DNA of 64,000 bases from WVYX01 sp039586815. GTDB taxonomy: Bacteria > Gemmatimonadota > Gemmatimonadetes > Gemmatimonadales > GWC2-71-9. Of the stretch, positions 8,598 to 16,338 are shown piece by piece (the stretch's first letter is position 1; each line of letters opens with the position of its first letter). The DNA lies in NCBI GenBank assembly GCA_039586815.1, contig JBDHJR010000002.1:62001-126000 (forward strand), given 5' to 3'. A model generated the notes under the pieces. The model ran no database searches, was not told where the DNA came from, and saw only the letters and a program-made list of their open reading frames with translations. A program made the position numbers and the translations under genes.

Positions 8598-9944
8598 ATG
8601 CACATAGTCGTCGTCGGCGCAGGTGAGGTCGGCTACCACGTAGCCGAGCGCCTCTCCAGCCAGAAGCACGACGTGGTGGTGGTGGACGTCGAGCCCAAGC
8701 GGCTCGAGTACGTAGCCAACCACCTCGACGTTGCCGTGGTAGAGGGGAGCGGCACCAGCACGGGCGTACTGGAGGAGGCCGGCATCCGCAGCGCCGGGCT
8801 GCTGCTCGCAGTCACCAACGTGGACGAAGTGAACCTGGTGAGCTGCATGAGTGCGCGCGGCATGCCCGGCGTCTTCAAGGTCGCTCGCTGCTCCAACCCC
8901 GATTTCTACCGCGACGCCCGCAACCTCAAGCCCGACGCGTTCGGGGTGGACATGCTCATCAATCCCGAGGGGGAGTTGGCGCTCGAGACGATGCGGCTGC
9001 TCCACTCCACCGCTGCTACCGATATCGCGGTGTTCGCCGGGGGCGCGGTGCAGCTTCTGGGATTCACGGTGAAATCGGAAGCTCCGATCGCCGGGCGCCG
9101 CCTGGTGGACATCGCCTCCGAAGAGGGAGATCGGCCCCTGCTCACCGTCGCGATCGAGCGGGAGGGTGAGACCCTGGTGCCCGACGGGGCGACCAAGATC
9201 GTAGCCGGCGACCACGTGTACGTGGCGGCCACCGAGGCGGAGATCCCCCGCGCGCTGGAGCTGCTCGGCTACGAAGCTGCGCCGATACGGCGCGTGATGA
9301 TCACGGGCGGGAGCACCGAGGCGTTCTACCTGGCGAAGCTGCTCACCCAGCACCGCGTGCAGGTGACCATGCTGGTGGCGGAGCGGCAGCGGGCGCAGGA
9401 GTTGGCCGAGAAGCTCAACAAGGTGCTCGTGTTGCACGGTGACGCCACCGATGTCGAGCTGTTGGAGCTCGAAGGCGTGAGCGGTGCCGATGGCTTCGTG
9501 GCGCTGAGCGACGCGGACGAGACCAACATCCTCTCGTCGCTGGTCGCCAAGCATGCGGGCGTGAAGCGGGTGATCACGCTGGTCAACAAGAAGGACTACG
9601 TGCCGCTGGCGAGCCGCATCGGCCTCGATGCGGCCGTGAGTCCCCGGCTCTCCGCGGCCAACGCGATCCTGCGGTACGTGCGCCGCGGTACGGTGACGCG
9701 CGTGGCCACCTTCAAGGGCAGCGACGCCGAGGCGATCGCCTTCGAGATCACGTCCGCGTCACCCGTCGCCGGCAAGCGGCTGGCGGAGGCCGCGTTCCCC
9801 AAGGGCTCCATCGTGGCGGCCATCGTGCGGGGCACCGAGGTAGTGGTGCCTCGGGGCGACGACGTGCTCCAGCCGGGGGACACGACGATCGTGTTCGTGC
9901 TCCCGGACGCGGTGGCAGACGTGACCGCGCTGTTCCCCTCGTGA
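8598..9944 (+). CDS. trkA: Trk potassium uptake system NAD-binding protein TrkA
   Basis: The peripheral cytoplasmic regulatory subunit of the Trk K+ transporter. The 448 residues hold two RCK units in tandem. The first starts with the Rossmann motif VVGAGEVG (residues 4-11) and VVVDVEPKR; the second starts near residue 234 with MITGGSTEAFYLAK. Each is followed by a RCK-C domain (near residues 140-220 and 365-448). ATG 8598 is chosen because the Rossmann strand starts immediately after it. The stop overlaps the trkH GTG start by four bases (GTGA), so the two are translationally coupled. Confidence 0.96.
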   Translation: MHIVVVGAGEVGYHVAERLSSQKHDVVVVDVEPKRLEYVANHLDVAVVEGSGTSTGVLEEAGIRSAGLLLAVTNVDEVNLVSCMSARGMPGVFKVARCSNPDFYRDARNLKPDAFGVDMLINPEGELALETMRLLHSTAATDIAVFAGGAVQLLGFTVKSEAPIAGRRLVDIASEEGDRPLLTVAIEREGETLVPDGATKIVAGDHVYVAATEAEIPRALELLGYEAAPIRRVMITGGSTEAFYLAKLLTQHRVQVTMLVAERQRAQELAEKLNKVLVLHGDATDVELLELEGVSGADGFVALSDADETNILSSLVAKHAGVKRVITLVNKKDYVPLASRIGLDAAVSPRLSAANAILRYVRRGTVTRVATFKGSDAEAIAFEITSASPVAGKRLAEAAFPKGSIVAAIVRGTEVVVPRGDDVLQPGDTTIVFVLPDAVADVTALFPS

Positions 9945-11386
9945 ACCTGAAGGAAGTCCTTCACATCGTCGGCGCGCTGCTCGTGTGGGTAGCCGTCGCG
10001 ATGGTGCCGCCCAGCGTGATGGCCGTGTTCGACGACCTCACGATTCCCTGGGCCGTTACGACGCTGGGCACTGCGCTGACCGGAGGGCTGCTCTGGTGGT
10101 TCACTCCGCGGGAGGTGTCCATCAACACGCGGGAGGGGATCGCCATAGTGGGTCTTGGGTGGCTGGTGGTCGTGGCTGCCGGCGCCCTACCGTTCATCGC
10201 CACGGGTGTGGCTCCGACGGTGGCCGGGGCCGTATTCGAGTCGGTCTCCGGATTCACCACGACAGGCGCCACCATCTACGCCGCCATCGAGGACCTGCCG
10301 CGCAGCATTCTGCTGTGGCGCAGCATCACGCACTGGTTGGGCGGCATGGGAATCATCGTGCTCGGTGTGGCGATCCTCCCCTTGTTGGGAATGGGCGGCG
10401 CCCAGCTGTTCCGCGCGGAGGCTCCCGGCATTCCGAGCGACCGCTTGCGCCCGCGCATCGCGTCGACGGCGCGCCTGCTGTGGGGCGTATACGCGCTGTT
10501 CACCGCCGTGCTCGCAATCATCTACCTCGTGCTTGGGATGTCGCCGTTCGACGCGGTGAACCACGCCATGAGCTGCCTCGCCACCGGCGGCTTCTCGACG
10601 CGCACCGCCTCGCTAGGAGCCTTCGGCGCCTCGGTCCAGTGGGTCACCGTGTTCTTCATGCTGGCGGCCGGCACGAACTTCACGCTGCACTACCGCTGGT
10701 TGACCGGACGGTGGCTCGTCTACTTCAAGGACTACGAGTGGCGTTGGTACGCGGCGATAGGGCTCATCGCGGCCGCTCTCTGCTTCGTGGCGCTTGGCTT
10801 GGCCAGTGGCGACTGGGACGCTTCGGTCCGCCCCGCGGTCTTCAACGTCACGGCGATCCTGACCACCACCGGCTTCGCCACCGCCGACTTCGCTCTGTGG
10901 CCCGCGGTATGCCAGGTCGTGCTGCTGGGCCTGATGTTCATGGGGGCGATGGGGGGATCGACCGGTGGGGGTTTCAAGGTGGTGCGGGCGGCGGTCGTGG
11001 CGAAGCACACCCTGGGGGAGATCAAGAAGATCCTCCACCCCAGGGCGGTGGTCGTCACCAAGATCGGCACCCGTGCGGTCCGCTCGGAGGTGTTGCACAA
11101 CGTACTGGCGTTCCTTGCCCTCTACGGGATGACCCACGGGATCGGGACGATCATCATCGCAGCGCTCGGCAACGATCTGGTGACCTCCTTCAGTGCCTCC
11201 CTGGCCGCCATGTCCAGCATCGGTCCGGGACTCGGAGCGGTGGGTCCCGCCTCCCATTACGGCGATCTCGGGACCGCCGCCCACGTGGTGCTCTCCGTCC
11301 TCATGTTGCTGGGGCGGCTGGAGTTCTACACGCTGCTGGTGCTGGTGATTCCGTCCACCTGGCAGAGGGCTGGGGGGGATCAATAG
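9941..11386 (+). CDS. trkH: TrkH family potassium uptake protein
   Basis: The membrane subunit of the Trk K+ uptake system, 481 residues. It has the four membrane-pore-membrane repeats of the superfamily, with pore-loop segments recognisable as SVSGFTTTGA (repeat 1), ATGGFSTRT (repeat 2), TTTGFATAD (repeat 3) and MSSIGPGLG (repeat 4), the last of which is the usual degenerate filter. The intracellular gate-like glycine region GGSTGGGFKVVR is present. The gene overlaps trkA by four bases. Membrane location and partnership with TrkA are well supported. Confidence 0.96.
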   Translation: MNLKEVLHIVGALLVWVAVAMVPPSVMAVFDDLTIPWAVTTLGTALTGGLLWWFTPREVSINTREGIAIVGLGWLVVVAAGALPFIATGVAPTVAGAVFESVSGFTTTGATIYAAIEDLPRSILLWRSITHWLGGMGIIVLGVAILPLLGMGGAQLFRAEAPGIPSDRLRPRIASTARLLWGVYALFTAVLAIIYLVLGMSPFDAVNHAMSCLATGGFSTRTASLGAFGASVQWVTVFFMLAAGTNFTLHYRWLTGRWLVYFKDYEWRWYAAIGLIAAALCFVALGLASGDWDASVRPAVFNVTAILTTTGFATADFALWPAVCQVVLLGLMFMGAMGGSTGGGFKVVRAAVVAKHTLGEIKKILHPRAVVVTKIGTRAVRSEVLHNVLAFLALYGMTHGIGTIIIAALGNDLVTSFSASLAAMSSIGPGLGAVGPASHYGDLGTAAHVVLSVLMLLGRLEFYTLLVLVIPSTWQRAGGDQ

Positions 11387-11415
11387 AGCCAGTGGTGTAG
11401 GGTGGCGGGGGTGGC

Positions 11416-11421
11416 TAGTTT
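11416..11421 (+). promoter_or_regulatory. Possible -10 element for the SRP RNA
   Basis: TAGTTT sits six bases before the predicted 5' end of the SRP RNA, which fits a -10 box. No convincing -35 hexamer is visible at the usual distance. Confidence 0.35.
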
Positions 11422-11426
11422 ACGAA

Positions 11427-11523
11427 GCCCCAGGTCCGGGGGGCTCGTGCGCGCGAACCGCGTCAGGACCGTGAAGGTAGCAGCGCTAAGCGATGTCACG
11501 TGTCGCCTCGGGGTGCCTGGGGC
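11427..11523 (+). ncRNA. ffs: Bacterial small signal recognition particle RNA (4.5S type)
   Basis: The sequence has the conserved SRP domain IV core: GTCAGGACCGTGAAGG followed by TAGCAGCGCTAAG, which forms the symmetric and asymmetric loops bound by Ffh. The termini pair perfectly (GCCCCAGG at 11427 with CCTGGGGC ending at 11523), closing a single long hairpin of about 97 nt, the normal size of the small form without an Alu domain. The RNA works with Ffh to target nascent membrane and secreted proteins. It lies 16 bases before dnaX, a placement also seen in other bacteria, where ffs often precedes dnaX. Confidence 0.93.
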
Positions 11524-11539
11524 ACTTATCTAGGCTCCG

Positions 11540-13222
11540 ATGATCCATACCGCACTCGCCCGGAAATACCGACCCACCCGCTTTTCGGATCTGGTCGCAC
11601 AGGAGCATGTGGCGGCCGGGCTCGCCGGCGCGTTGGCCAAGAACCGTGTGGCGCACGCCTATCTGCTGACCGGTCCTCGCGGCGTCGGCAAGACCAGCGC
11701 CGCGCGCATCCTAGCCATGGCACTCAACTGCGCACAGCGGGGAGAGGGCGGCGCCGACGCAGGGGAGCCGTGCGGCACCTGCGAGTCGTGCCAACGCATC
11801 TGGTCGGGCGCGGCGAACCTCGACGTGGTGGAGATCGATGCGGCGAGCAACCGCGGAGTGGACGACGCGCGCGATCTGCGCGAGCGTGCCATGTATGCAG
11901 CCAGCGCGCCCGGCCGCTTCAAGGTTTACATCATCGATGAGGCGCACATGCTCACCCGGGAGGCGTGGAACGCTCTCCTCAAGACGCTGGAGGAGCCGCC
12001 ACCCCAAGTGGTGTTCGTGTTCGCCACCACCGAGCCGCAGAAGATCGCCAACACTGCGGCGCCCGTGATGAGCCGGCTGCAGCGGTTCGATTTCCGCCGC
12101 ATGGACCTCCAGACCATCATCCAGCGCCTGCAGTACGTGGCGGAGCAGGAGGGAATCGAGGCCGAGCACGACGCCCTGCTGCTCATGGCCCGTGTGGCAC
12201 ACGGCGGGATGCGGGATGCGCTGTCGCTCTTGGATCAGGCGGTGGCGTTCGAGGAGGGGGCGGTGACCGCGGCACAGGTGCGGCGCGCCCTGGGACTGAT
12301 CGACGATGAGATGTACGCGGAGCTGCTGGACCTCGTGGCTGAGCGCCGCAGCAAGGATGTGTTCCCCTTCGTCGCGCGCCTGGTCGAGGGAGGGGCGGAC
12401 CTCGCCGAGTTCGTGGGTGGGGCAGGAGAGGCGCTGCGCGCTCTATTGGTCCGAATCCTCGGAGGTCAGCCCGACGGAGTGACCGACACGCTGCGAAGCG
12501 CCATCGAGCGGCATGCCGAGCGCTATACCGAGGGCGACGTGCTTCGAATGCTGAAGCTCCTCGGTGAGGCCGACTGGGCGATCCGGCGCAGCCCGCACGC
12601 GCGCCTCCACGTGGAGACCATGCTGCTGCAGTGGACGCTGCTGGACCGTACGGTGGAACTCCAGGAGGTGATCGAGGCGCTCAAGAAGGGCGGCGGGCCG
12701 CCCCGCCGGGCCACGCCCGCGGCGGTCAGCAAGCCAGGCAGCAAGCCGGGCAGTGGGGCGGGCAGGAGAGGGGGCGGCACGGGCCGCTCCGCCAGCCCTG
12801 CCGCCGAAGCGCCGTCCCGCCCGCTCGAGGGTCCCCTGACTCTCGACGCGCTTGCTGAGCGCTGGCCCGCGGTCGTGCAGGCTGCGGGAAGGCGGCGGCG
12901 CCTGGTGCGGGAGGCCCTCAGTCATGCCACACCGGCGGGCGTCGAGGGGGACGAGGTGACTCTCGAGGTCTCCGATTGCGAGGTGCACCTCGAGGGTCTC
13001 GAGCGCAGCCGTGAGGTCGTCGCCAAGGCCATCGGAGAGGTGACTGGAAAGCAGGCGAGGGTGGTGTACCGCCCCGCGACGGACGAGGCGCCGCCGCCGC
13101 CAAACAACGCCCGGCGGGTCTCCCGGGAAGGGGCTCGGGACGAGCGCCTCAAGGGCTACCGCGCCAAGGATCCGTCGCTCGATGCGGTGGCCGACGCGCT
13201 CGATCTGGAGCTTCTCGACTAA
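11540..13222 (+). CDS. dnaX: DNA polymerase III subunit gamma/tau
   Basis: The clamp-loader ATPase that organises the replicative polymerase. The 560 residues begin with ALARKYRPTRFSDLVAQEHV, then the Walker A motif GPRGVGKTSAARILA, a zinc module (C near residue 64 and CGTCESCQ), Walker B with the DEAH box (IIDEAHMLT), and the sensor 1 region VVFVFATTEPQKI. AAA+ domains I-II are followed by the oligomerisation domain III, a low-complexity Ala/Gly/Pro/Ser linker (about residues 390-430) and a C-terminal tau-like region. No obvious A-rich slippery heptamer for programmed frameshifting was seen. It follows ffs and precedes ybaB and recR. Confidence 0.96.
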   Translation: MIHTALARKYRPTRFSDLVAQEHVAAGLAGALAKNRVAHAYLLTGPRGVGKTSAARILAMALNCAQRGEGGADAGEPCGTCESCQRIWSGAANLDVVEIDAASNRGVDDARDLRERAMYAASAPGRFKVYIIDEAHMLTREAWNALLKTLEEPPPQVVFVFATTEPQKIANTAAPVMSRLQRFDFRRMDLQTIIQRLQYVAEQEGIEAEHDALLLMARVAHGGMRDALSLLDQAVAFEEGAVTAAQVRRALGLIDDEMYAELLDLVAERRSKDVFPFVARLVEGGADLAEFVGGAGEALRALLVRILGGQPDGVTDTLRSAIERHAERYTEGDVLRMLKLLGEADWAIRRSPHARLHVETMLLQWTLLDRTVELQEVIEALKKGGGPPRRATPAAVSKPGSKPGSGAGRRGGGTGRSASPAAEAPSRPLEGPLTLDALAERWPAVVQAAGRRRRLVREALSHATPAGVEGDEVTLEVSDCEVHLEGLERSREVVAKAIGEVTGKQARVVYRPATDEAPPPPNNARRVSREGARDERLKGYRAKDPSLDAVADALDLELLD

Positions 13223-13299
13223 CTTGCGAGGCCTCCGTCGGCCGGGTAGCTTGCACCGGCGAGGGCCGCGGGACGCGTAACTATAGGACTGACACGGAT

Positions 13300-13617
13300 A
13301 TGGCCGATCTTTCCCAACTGTTTCAGCTAGGTCAGCAGGTGCAGGGCCGTCTCACCGCCATGCAGACCGAGCTGGCTGAGCGCAGCGTGACTGGCTCGGC
13401 TGGCGGCGGCATGGTCAAGGTGGCCGCCGACGGGCGGGGTCAGATCCGCTCCATCGAGATCGATCCCGCCGCCGCGGCCGATGGCGACGTCGAGATGCTC
13501 GAGGACCTCGTGCTGGCCGCGGTGAGCGACGCGCAGCGCAAGGCCGAGGAGCTGTACCGCGACGAGCTGAAGAAACTCACCGGCGGACTGCCGCTCCCGT
13601 TTCAGTTTCCACTCTGA
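13300..13617 (+). CDS. ybaB: YbaB/EbfC family nucleoid-associated protein
   Basis: A 105-residue DNA-binding protein. The pattern is typical: an N-terminal amphipathic helix (LFQLGQQVQGRLTAMQTELA), the central GSAGGGMVKV and IRSIEIDP strands, and a C-terminal helix (LEDLVLAAVSDAQRKAEEL). Family members form tweezer-like dimers that bind DNA and affect nucleoid structure. The dnaX-ybaB-recR order is conserved across many bacteria and supports the call. It ends three bases before the recR GTG start. Confidence 0.93.
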   Translation: MADLSQLFQLGQQVQGRLTAMQTELAERSVTGSAGGGMVKVAADGRGQIRSIEIDPAAAADGDVEMLEDLVLAAVSDAQRKAEELYRDELKKLTGGLPLPFQFPL

Positions 13618-13620
13618 GCC

Positions 13621-14217
13621 GTGTCGGCGATCGAGCAGCTGATCGGCGAACTCTCCAAGCTGCCCGGCATTGGGAGAAAGACGGCGACTCGCCTCACGTA
13701 CCATCTCCTCAAGCAGCCGGAAGACGGCGTGCGCCGCCTCGCTGAGGCGGTGCGGACGCTCGCCGAGCGGGTGCGTCCCTGCTCGGTCTGCGGCAACCTG
13801 GGAGAGACCGATCCATGTCCGATCTGCGCCGATCCGCGGCGCGATCGGAGCCTCGTGTGCGTCGTGGAGGAGGCCTCCGACATCGGCGCCATCGAGCGCA
13901 CGGGCGAGTACCGTGGGCTGTACCACGTCCTGGGCGGCCATCTCTCGCCCCTCGATGGCGTGGGCCCCGACGACCTGCGGGTCGAAGCGCTACACGGCCG
14001 GTTGGGCAACGGGACCACGGTGCGCGAGGTGATCGTCGCCACCAATCCGTCGATGGAGGGTGAGGTGACCGCGACGTACGTGCGTGGAGTGGCCGAGCGT
14101 CCCGGTGTTCGTGTGACGCGCATCGCATTGGGCTTGCCCGTCGGCGGCGATCTTGAGTACGCCGATAGCGTGACGATAGCGCAGGCGCTTGCCGCACGGA
14201 GGGAGATGGCCACATGA
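13621..14217 (+). CDS. recR: Recombination mediator protein RecR
   Basis: Part of the RecFOR pathway that loads RecA at gaps. The 198 residues contain, in order, a helix-hairpin-helix (LSKLPGIGRKTATRL), the four-cysteine zinc finger (CSVCGNLGETDPCPIC) and a Toprim domain (VCVVEEASDIGAIE, then YHVLGGHLSPLDGVGPDDL). The start is GTG 13621, three bases after ybaB. The stop overlaps the ATG of the next small gene by four bases (ATGA). Confidence 0.96.
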   Translation: MSAIEQLIGELSKLPGIGRKTATRLTYHLLKQPEDGVRRLAEAVRTLAERVRPCSVCGNLGETDPCPICADPRRDRSLVCVVEEASDIGAIERTGEYRGLYHVLGGHLSPLDGVGPDDLRVEALHGRLGNGTTVREVIVATNPSMEGEVTATYVRGVAERPGVRVTRIALGLPVGGDLEYADSVTIAQALAARREMAT

Positions 14218-14486
14218 TGGGTGCGCGCATCCGGGCGTTGCTCGTGGGCCTGGGGATGGGGGCGTTGCTGGGCACGGTGGTGGCGCAGCAGTCGATGGGC
14301 CGCCACCGGCGGGATCTGTTCAGCGCACACCCCTTGCGCCGCCTGTCGGCGCTGGGCTATCTCAACGGACACCCCAGCGTCGAGGCCGTACGCTTATTGC
14401 GCGATTACCTCGCGTGGGAGCAACACCCGATGCTGCGGCGGCGGGCGGACGGCATCGTGCGCCGCATGGAAGGGAAACTCGGCTGA
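14214..14486 (+). CDS. Small membrane-anchored protein of unknown function
   Basis: A 90-residue protein coupled to recR by an ATGA overlap. It has one N-terminal hydrophobic segment (ALLVGLGMGALLGTVVAQQ) and then a basic, arginine-rich, probably helical cytoplasmic part (RRLSALGYLNGHPS, LLRDYLAWEQHPMLRRR). I do not recognise a family. The conserved gene order and overlapping start suggest it is real. Its position between recR and the Roadblock/mglA pair leaves open whether it belongs with either. Confidence 0.7.
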   Translation: MMGARIRALLVGLGMGALLGTVVAQQSMGRHRRDLFSAHPLRRLSALGYLNGHPSVEAVRLLRDYLAWEQHPMLRRRADGIVRRMEGKLG

Positions 14487-14498
14487 GGTGAGACGCGG

Positions 14499-14996
14499 AT
14501 GACAGGTGCTGGCACCTGGTCACTCAACGAGAGCGACTACCAGCGGCTCAGCGAGCAGTTGAGCGCGCTGCTGCGCGAGTCAAACGCGCGGTGCGCCCTG
14601 CTCGTGGACCGCACGGGTCAGCTCCTGGCCAATGCCGGCGAACAGCTCTCGTTCGATCCGGCCGCCTTCGCGTCGCTCACTGCCGCCGACTTCAGCGCCA
14701 ACGATCAGCTGGCGAAGATGATCGGCGAGCCCGAGTTCGCGTCGCTGTTCCACCAGGGCGAAAAGGAGTCGATGTACCTGGCGGACGTCGCGAGACGCGT
14801 CATCCTGGTGGTGCTGTTCGATCAGCGCACGACGGTCGGCATGGTACGGCTGCGTGTCAAGCAGGCTGTGGGCGACTTGGCGAGTCTATTCGAGGAGATG
14901 TTCGGTCGAGCGGCCGCGCCGGGGGCTGAGCAGTCCCAGGCAGGCGGACCCCTCGCAGGTGCGGATGACGAAATCGATAAGCTGTTCGGAGATTAG
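14499..14996 (+). CDS. Roadblock/LC7 domain protein (MglB-like)
   Basis: A 165-residue cytoplasmic protein with a Roadblock/LC7 fold: an initial helix (YQRLSEQLSALLRES), the strand CALLVDRTGQLLANAG, a middle helix, then MYLADVARRVILVVLFDQ and TTVGMVRLRVKQAV. This matches MglB-type proteins that act as GTPase-activating partners of MglA. The C-terminal 30 residues are low complexity and end with an acidic DEIDKLFGD motif. The mglA gene starts 15 bases downstream, which strongly supports a functional pair. Confidence 0.9.
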   Translation: MTGAGTWSLNESDYQRLSEQLSALLRESNARCALLVDRTGQLLANAGEQLSFDPAAFASLTAADFSANDQLAKMIGEPEFASLFHQGEKESMYLADVARRVILVVLFDQRTTVGMVRLRVKQAVGDLASLFEEMFGRAAAPGAEQSQAGGPLAGADDEIDKLFGD

Positions 14997-15011
14997 GGAG
15001 GCGAGTCGACC

Positions 15012-15686
15012 ATGTCGATGATCAACTACGCCTCCCGCGAGATCAACTGCAAGTTGGTCTACTACGGGCCGGGCTTGGGGGGGAAGACCACCAACCTGGA
15101 GTTCGTGTACAACAAGGTGGCGCCCGACACACGTGGCAAGATGGTGTCGCTGGCGACCGAGACCGAACGCACCCTCTTCTTCGACTTCCTGCCCGTGGAT
15201 CTCGGGACCATCCGGGGCTTCAAGACGCGCTTCCACCTGTACACGGTGCCGGGTCAGGTGTACTACAACGCATCGCGCAAGCTGATCCTGAAGGGCGTCG
15301 ATGGGGTGGTGTTCGTGGCAGACAGTCAGATCGAGCGCATGGAGGCCAACATCGAGTCCATGCAGAACCTGTACGACAACATGGCCGAGTACGGGTACGA
15401 TGTGACGAAGATCCCGTTCGTGATCCAGTACAACAAGAGGGACCTACCGAACGCAGCGCCCGTGAAGGATCTCCAGGCGCAGCTCAACCCGGGTTGGCCC
15501 GTGCAGGACCCTGCGAAGCAGAGGCCCGTACCCGACCCGTGGCACGAGGGAGAGATGCTGATCCAGCAGGTCGACGGCACCTGGATCGAGCGGGCGCCGT
15601 TCTTCGAGTCCGTGGCTACGACGGGTGACGGAGTGTTCGATACCCTCAAGGCAGTGGCGAAGGTCGTACTCAAGACCTTGAGCTGA
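15012..15686 (+). CDS. mglA: MglA-type small Ras-like GTPase
   Basis: A bacterial Ras-like GTPase of 224 residues that in characterised bacteria sets cell polarity and motility. G1 is GPGLGGKTTN (residues 17-26), the switch region contains ETERTLFFDFLPVD, G3 is TVPGQVYYN (with the Pro-Gly-Gln variant typical of MglA), and G4 is NKRDLP. An insertion of about 45 residues (APVKDLQAQLNPG to WIERAPFF) near the C terminus is seen in some MglA proteins. Its upstream neighbour is the Roadblock partner. No motility or pilus genes are in the window, so the output is unknown. Confidence 0.94.
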   Translation: MSMINYASREINCKLVYYGPGLGGKTTNLEFVYNKVAPDTRGKMVSLATETERTLFFDFLPVDLGTIRGFKTRFHLYTVPGQVYYNASRKLILKGVDGVVFVADSQIERMEANIESMQNLYDNMAEYGYDVTKIPFVIQYNKRDLPNAAPVKDLQAQLNPGWPVQDPAKQRPVPDPWHEGEMLIQQVDGTWIERAPFFESVATTGDGVFDTLKAVAKVVLKTLS

Positions 15687-15687
15687 C

Positions 15688-16338
15688 ATGGCTCGGGATA
15701 CCATCTGGACCCTACCGAATATCCTGACGCTGGCGCGCATCGCGCTGGCACCCGTCATTGCACTGCTGCCGTTCATCAATGGGTGGGTCCCCAAGCTTGT
15801 AGCCACCGTGGTGTTCGTCGCCGCGGCCGTCAGCGACATCTACGACGGCAAGCTCGCGCGGGAGCGGGGCGAGACCACCGACCTGGGCAAGCTGCTCGAC
15901 CCGCTCGCCGACAAGCTGCTGCTCATCGCCACCCTGATCCCGATCTTCTGGATCACCCGCTATCCCATGGCGCAGTACGAGATCCCCTGGTGGGGCAACC
16001 TGCCGCTGTGGGTGCTGCTGCTGCTGATCGGTAGGGAGGTGGCGATGACCGTGTTCCGCCAGATGGCCAAGCGGCGCGGCGTGGTGATCGCAGCGGGCGG
16101 CGCGGGCAAGCTGAAGACGATCGTTCAGGACATCTTCATCGGGGCAATCTTCCTGTGGTTCGCATGGAAGGACATGGCCGCGACGTTCGGCTGGCGCCAG
16201 GGATGGCTGGGCACGTGGTGGGAGCGCTTCCACGGGACGGTGGTCGCCGCCACGCTGCTGATCGCCGTGTTGCTCACCGTGTACTCCCTCGGCGTGTACC
16301 TCTACCGACATCGGACCCTCTTTACGAATGGACGTTGA
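15688..16338 (+). CDS. pgsA: CDP-diacylglycerol-glycerol-3-phosphate 3-phosphatidyltransferase
   Basis: Makes phosphatidylglycerol phosphate, the committed step to anionic phospholipids. The 216-residue membrane protein contains the full CDP-alcohol phosphotransferase motif: DIYDGKLAR, then eight residues, G, three residues, D, three residues, D (residues about 50-76). The N terminus (WTLPNILTLARIALAPVIAL) is typical of PgsA rather than phosphatidylserine synthase. It begins one base after mglA ends and overlaps cinA by 11 bases. Confidence 0.92.
   Translation: MARDTIWTLPNILTLARIALAPVIALLPFINGWVPKLVATVVFVAAAVSDIYDGKLARERGETTDLGKLLDPLADKLLLIATLIPIFWITRYPMAQYEIPWWGNLPLWVLLLLIGREVAMTVFRQMAKRRGVVIAAGGAGKLKTIVQDIFIGAIFLWFAWKDMAATFGWRQGWLGTWWERFHGTVVAATLLIAVLLTVYSLGVYLYRHRTLFTNGR

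Noticed and set aside
6548..8605. 685-codon reverse frame opposite the YihY and threonine aldolase genes
   Set aside because: The forward genes have full motifs; the reverse translation is low-complexity His/Arg/Gly rich.
12670..12790. Programmed frameshift site in dnaX to make gamma
   Set aside because: The region after the ATPase domains is Gly/Pro/Ser coding and very GC-rich; I found no A-rich slippery heptamer with a following hairpin.
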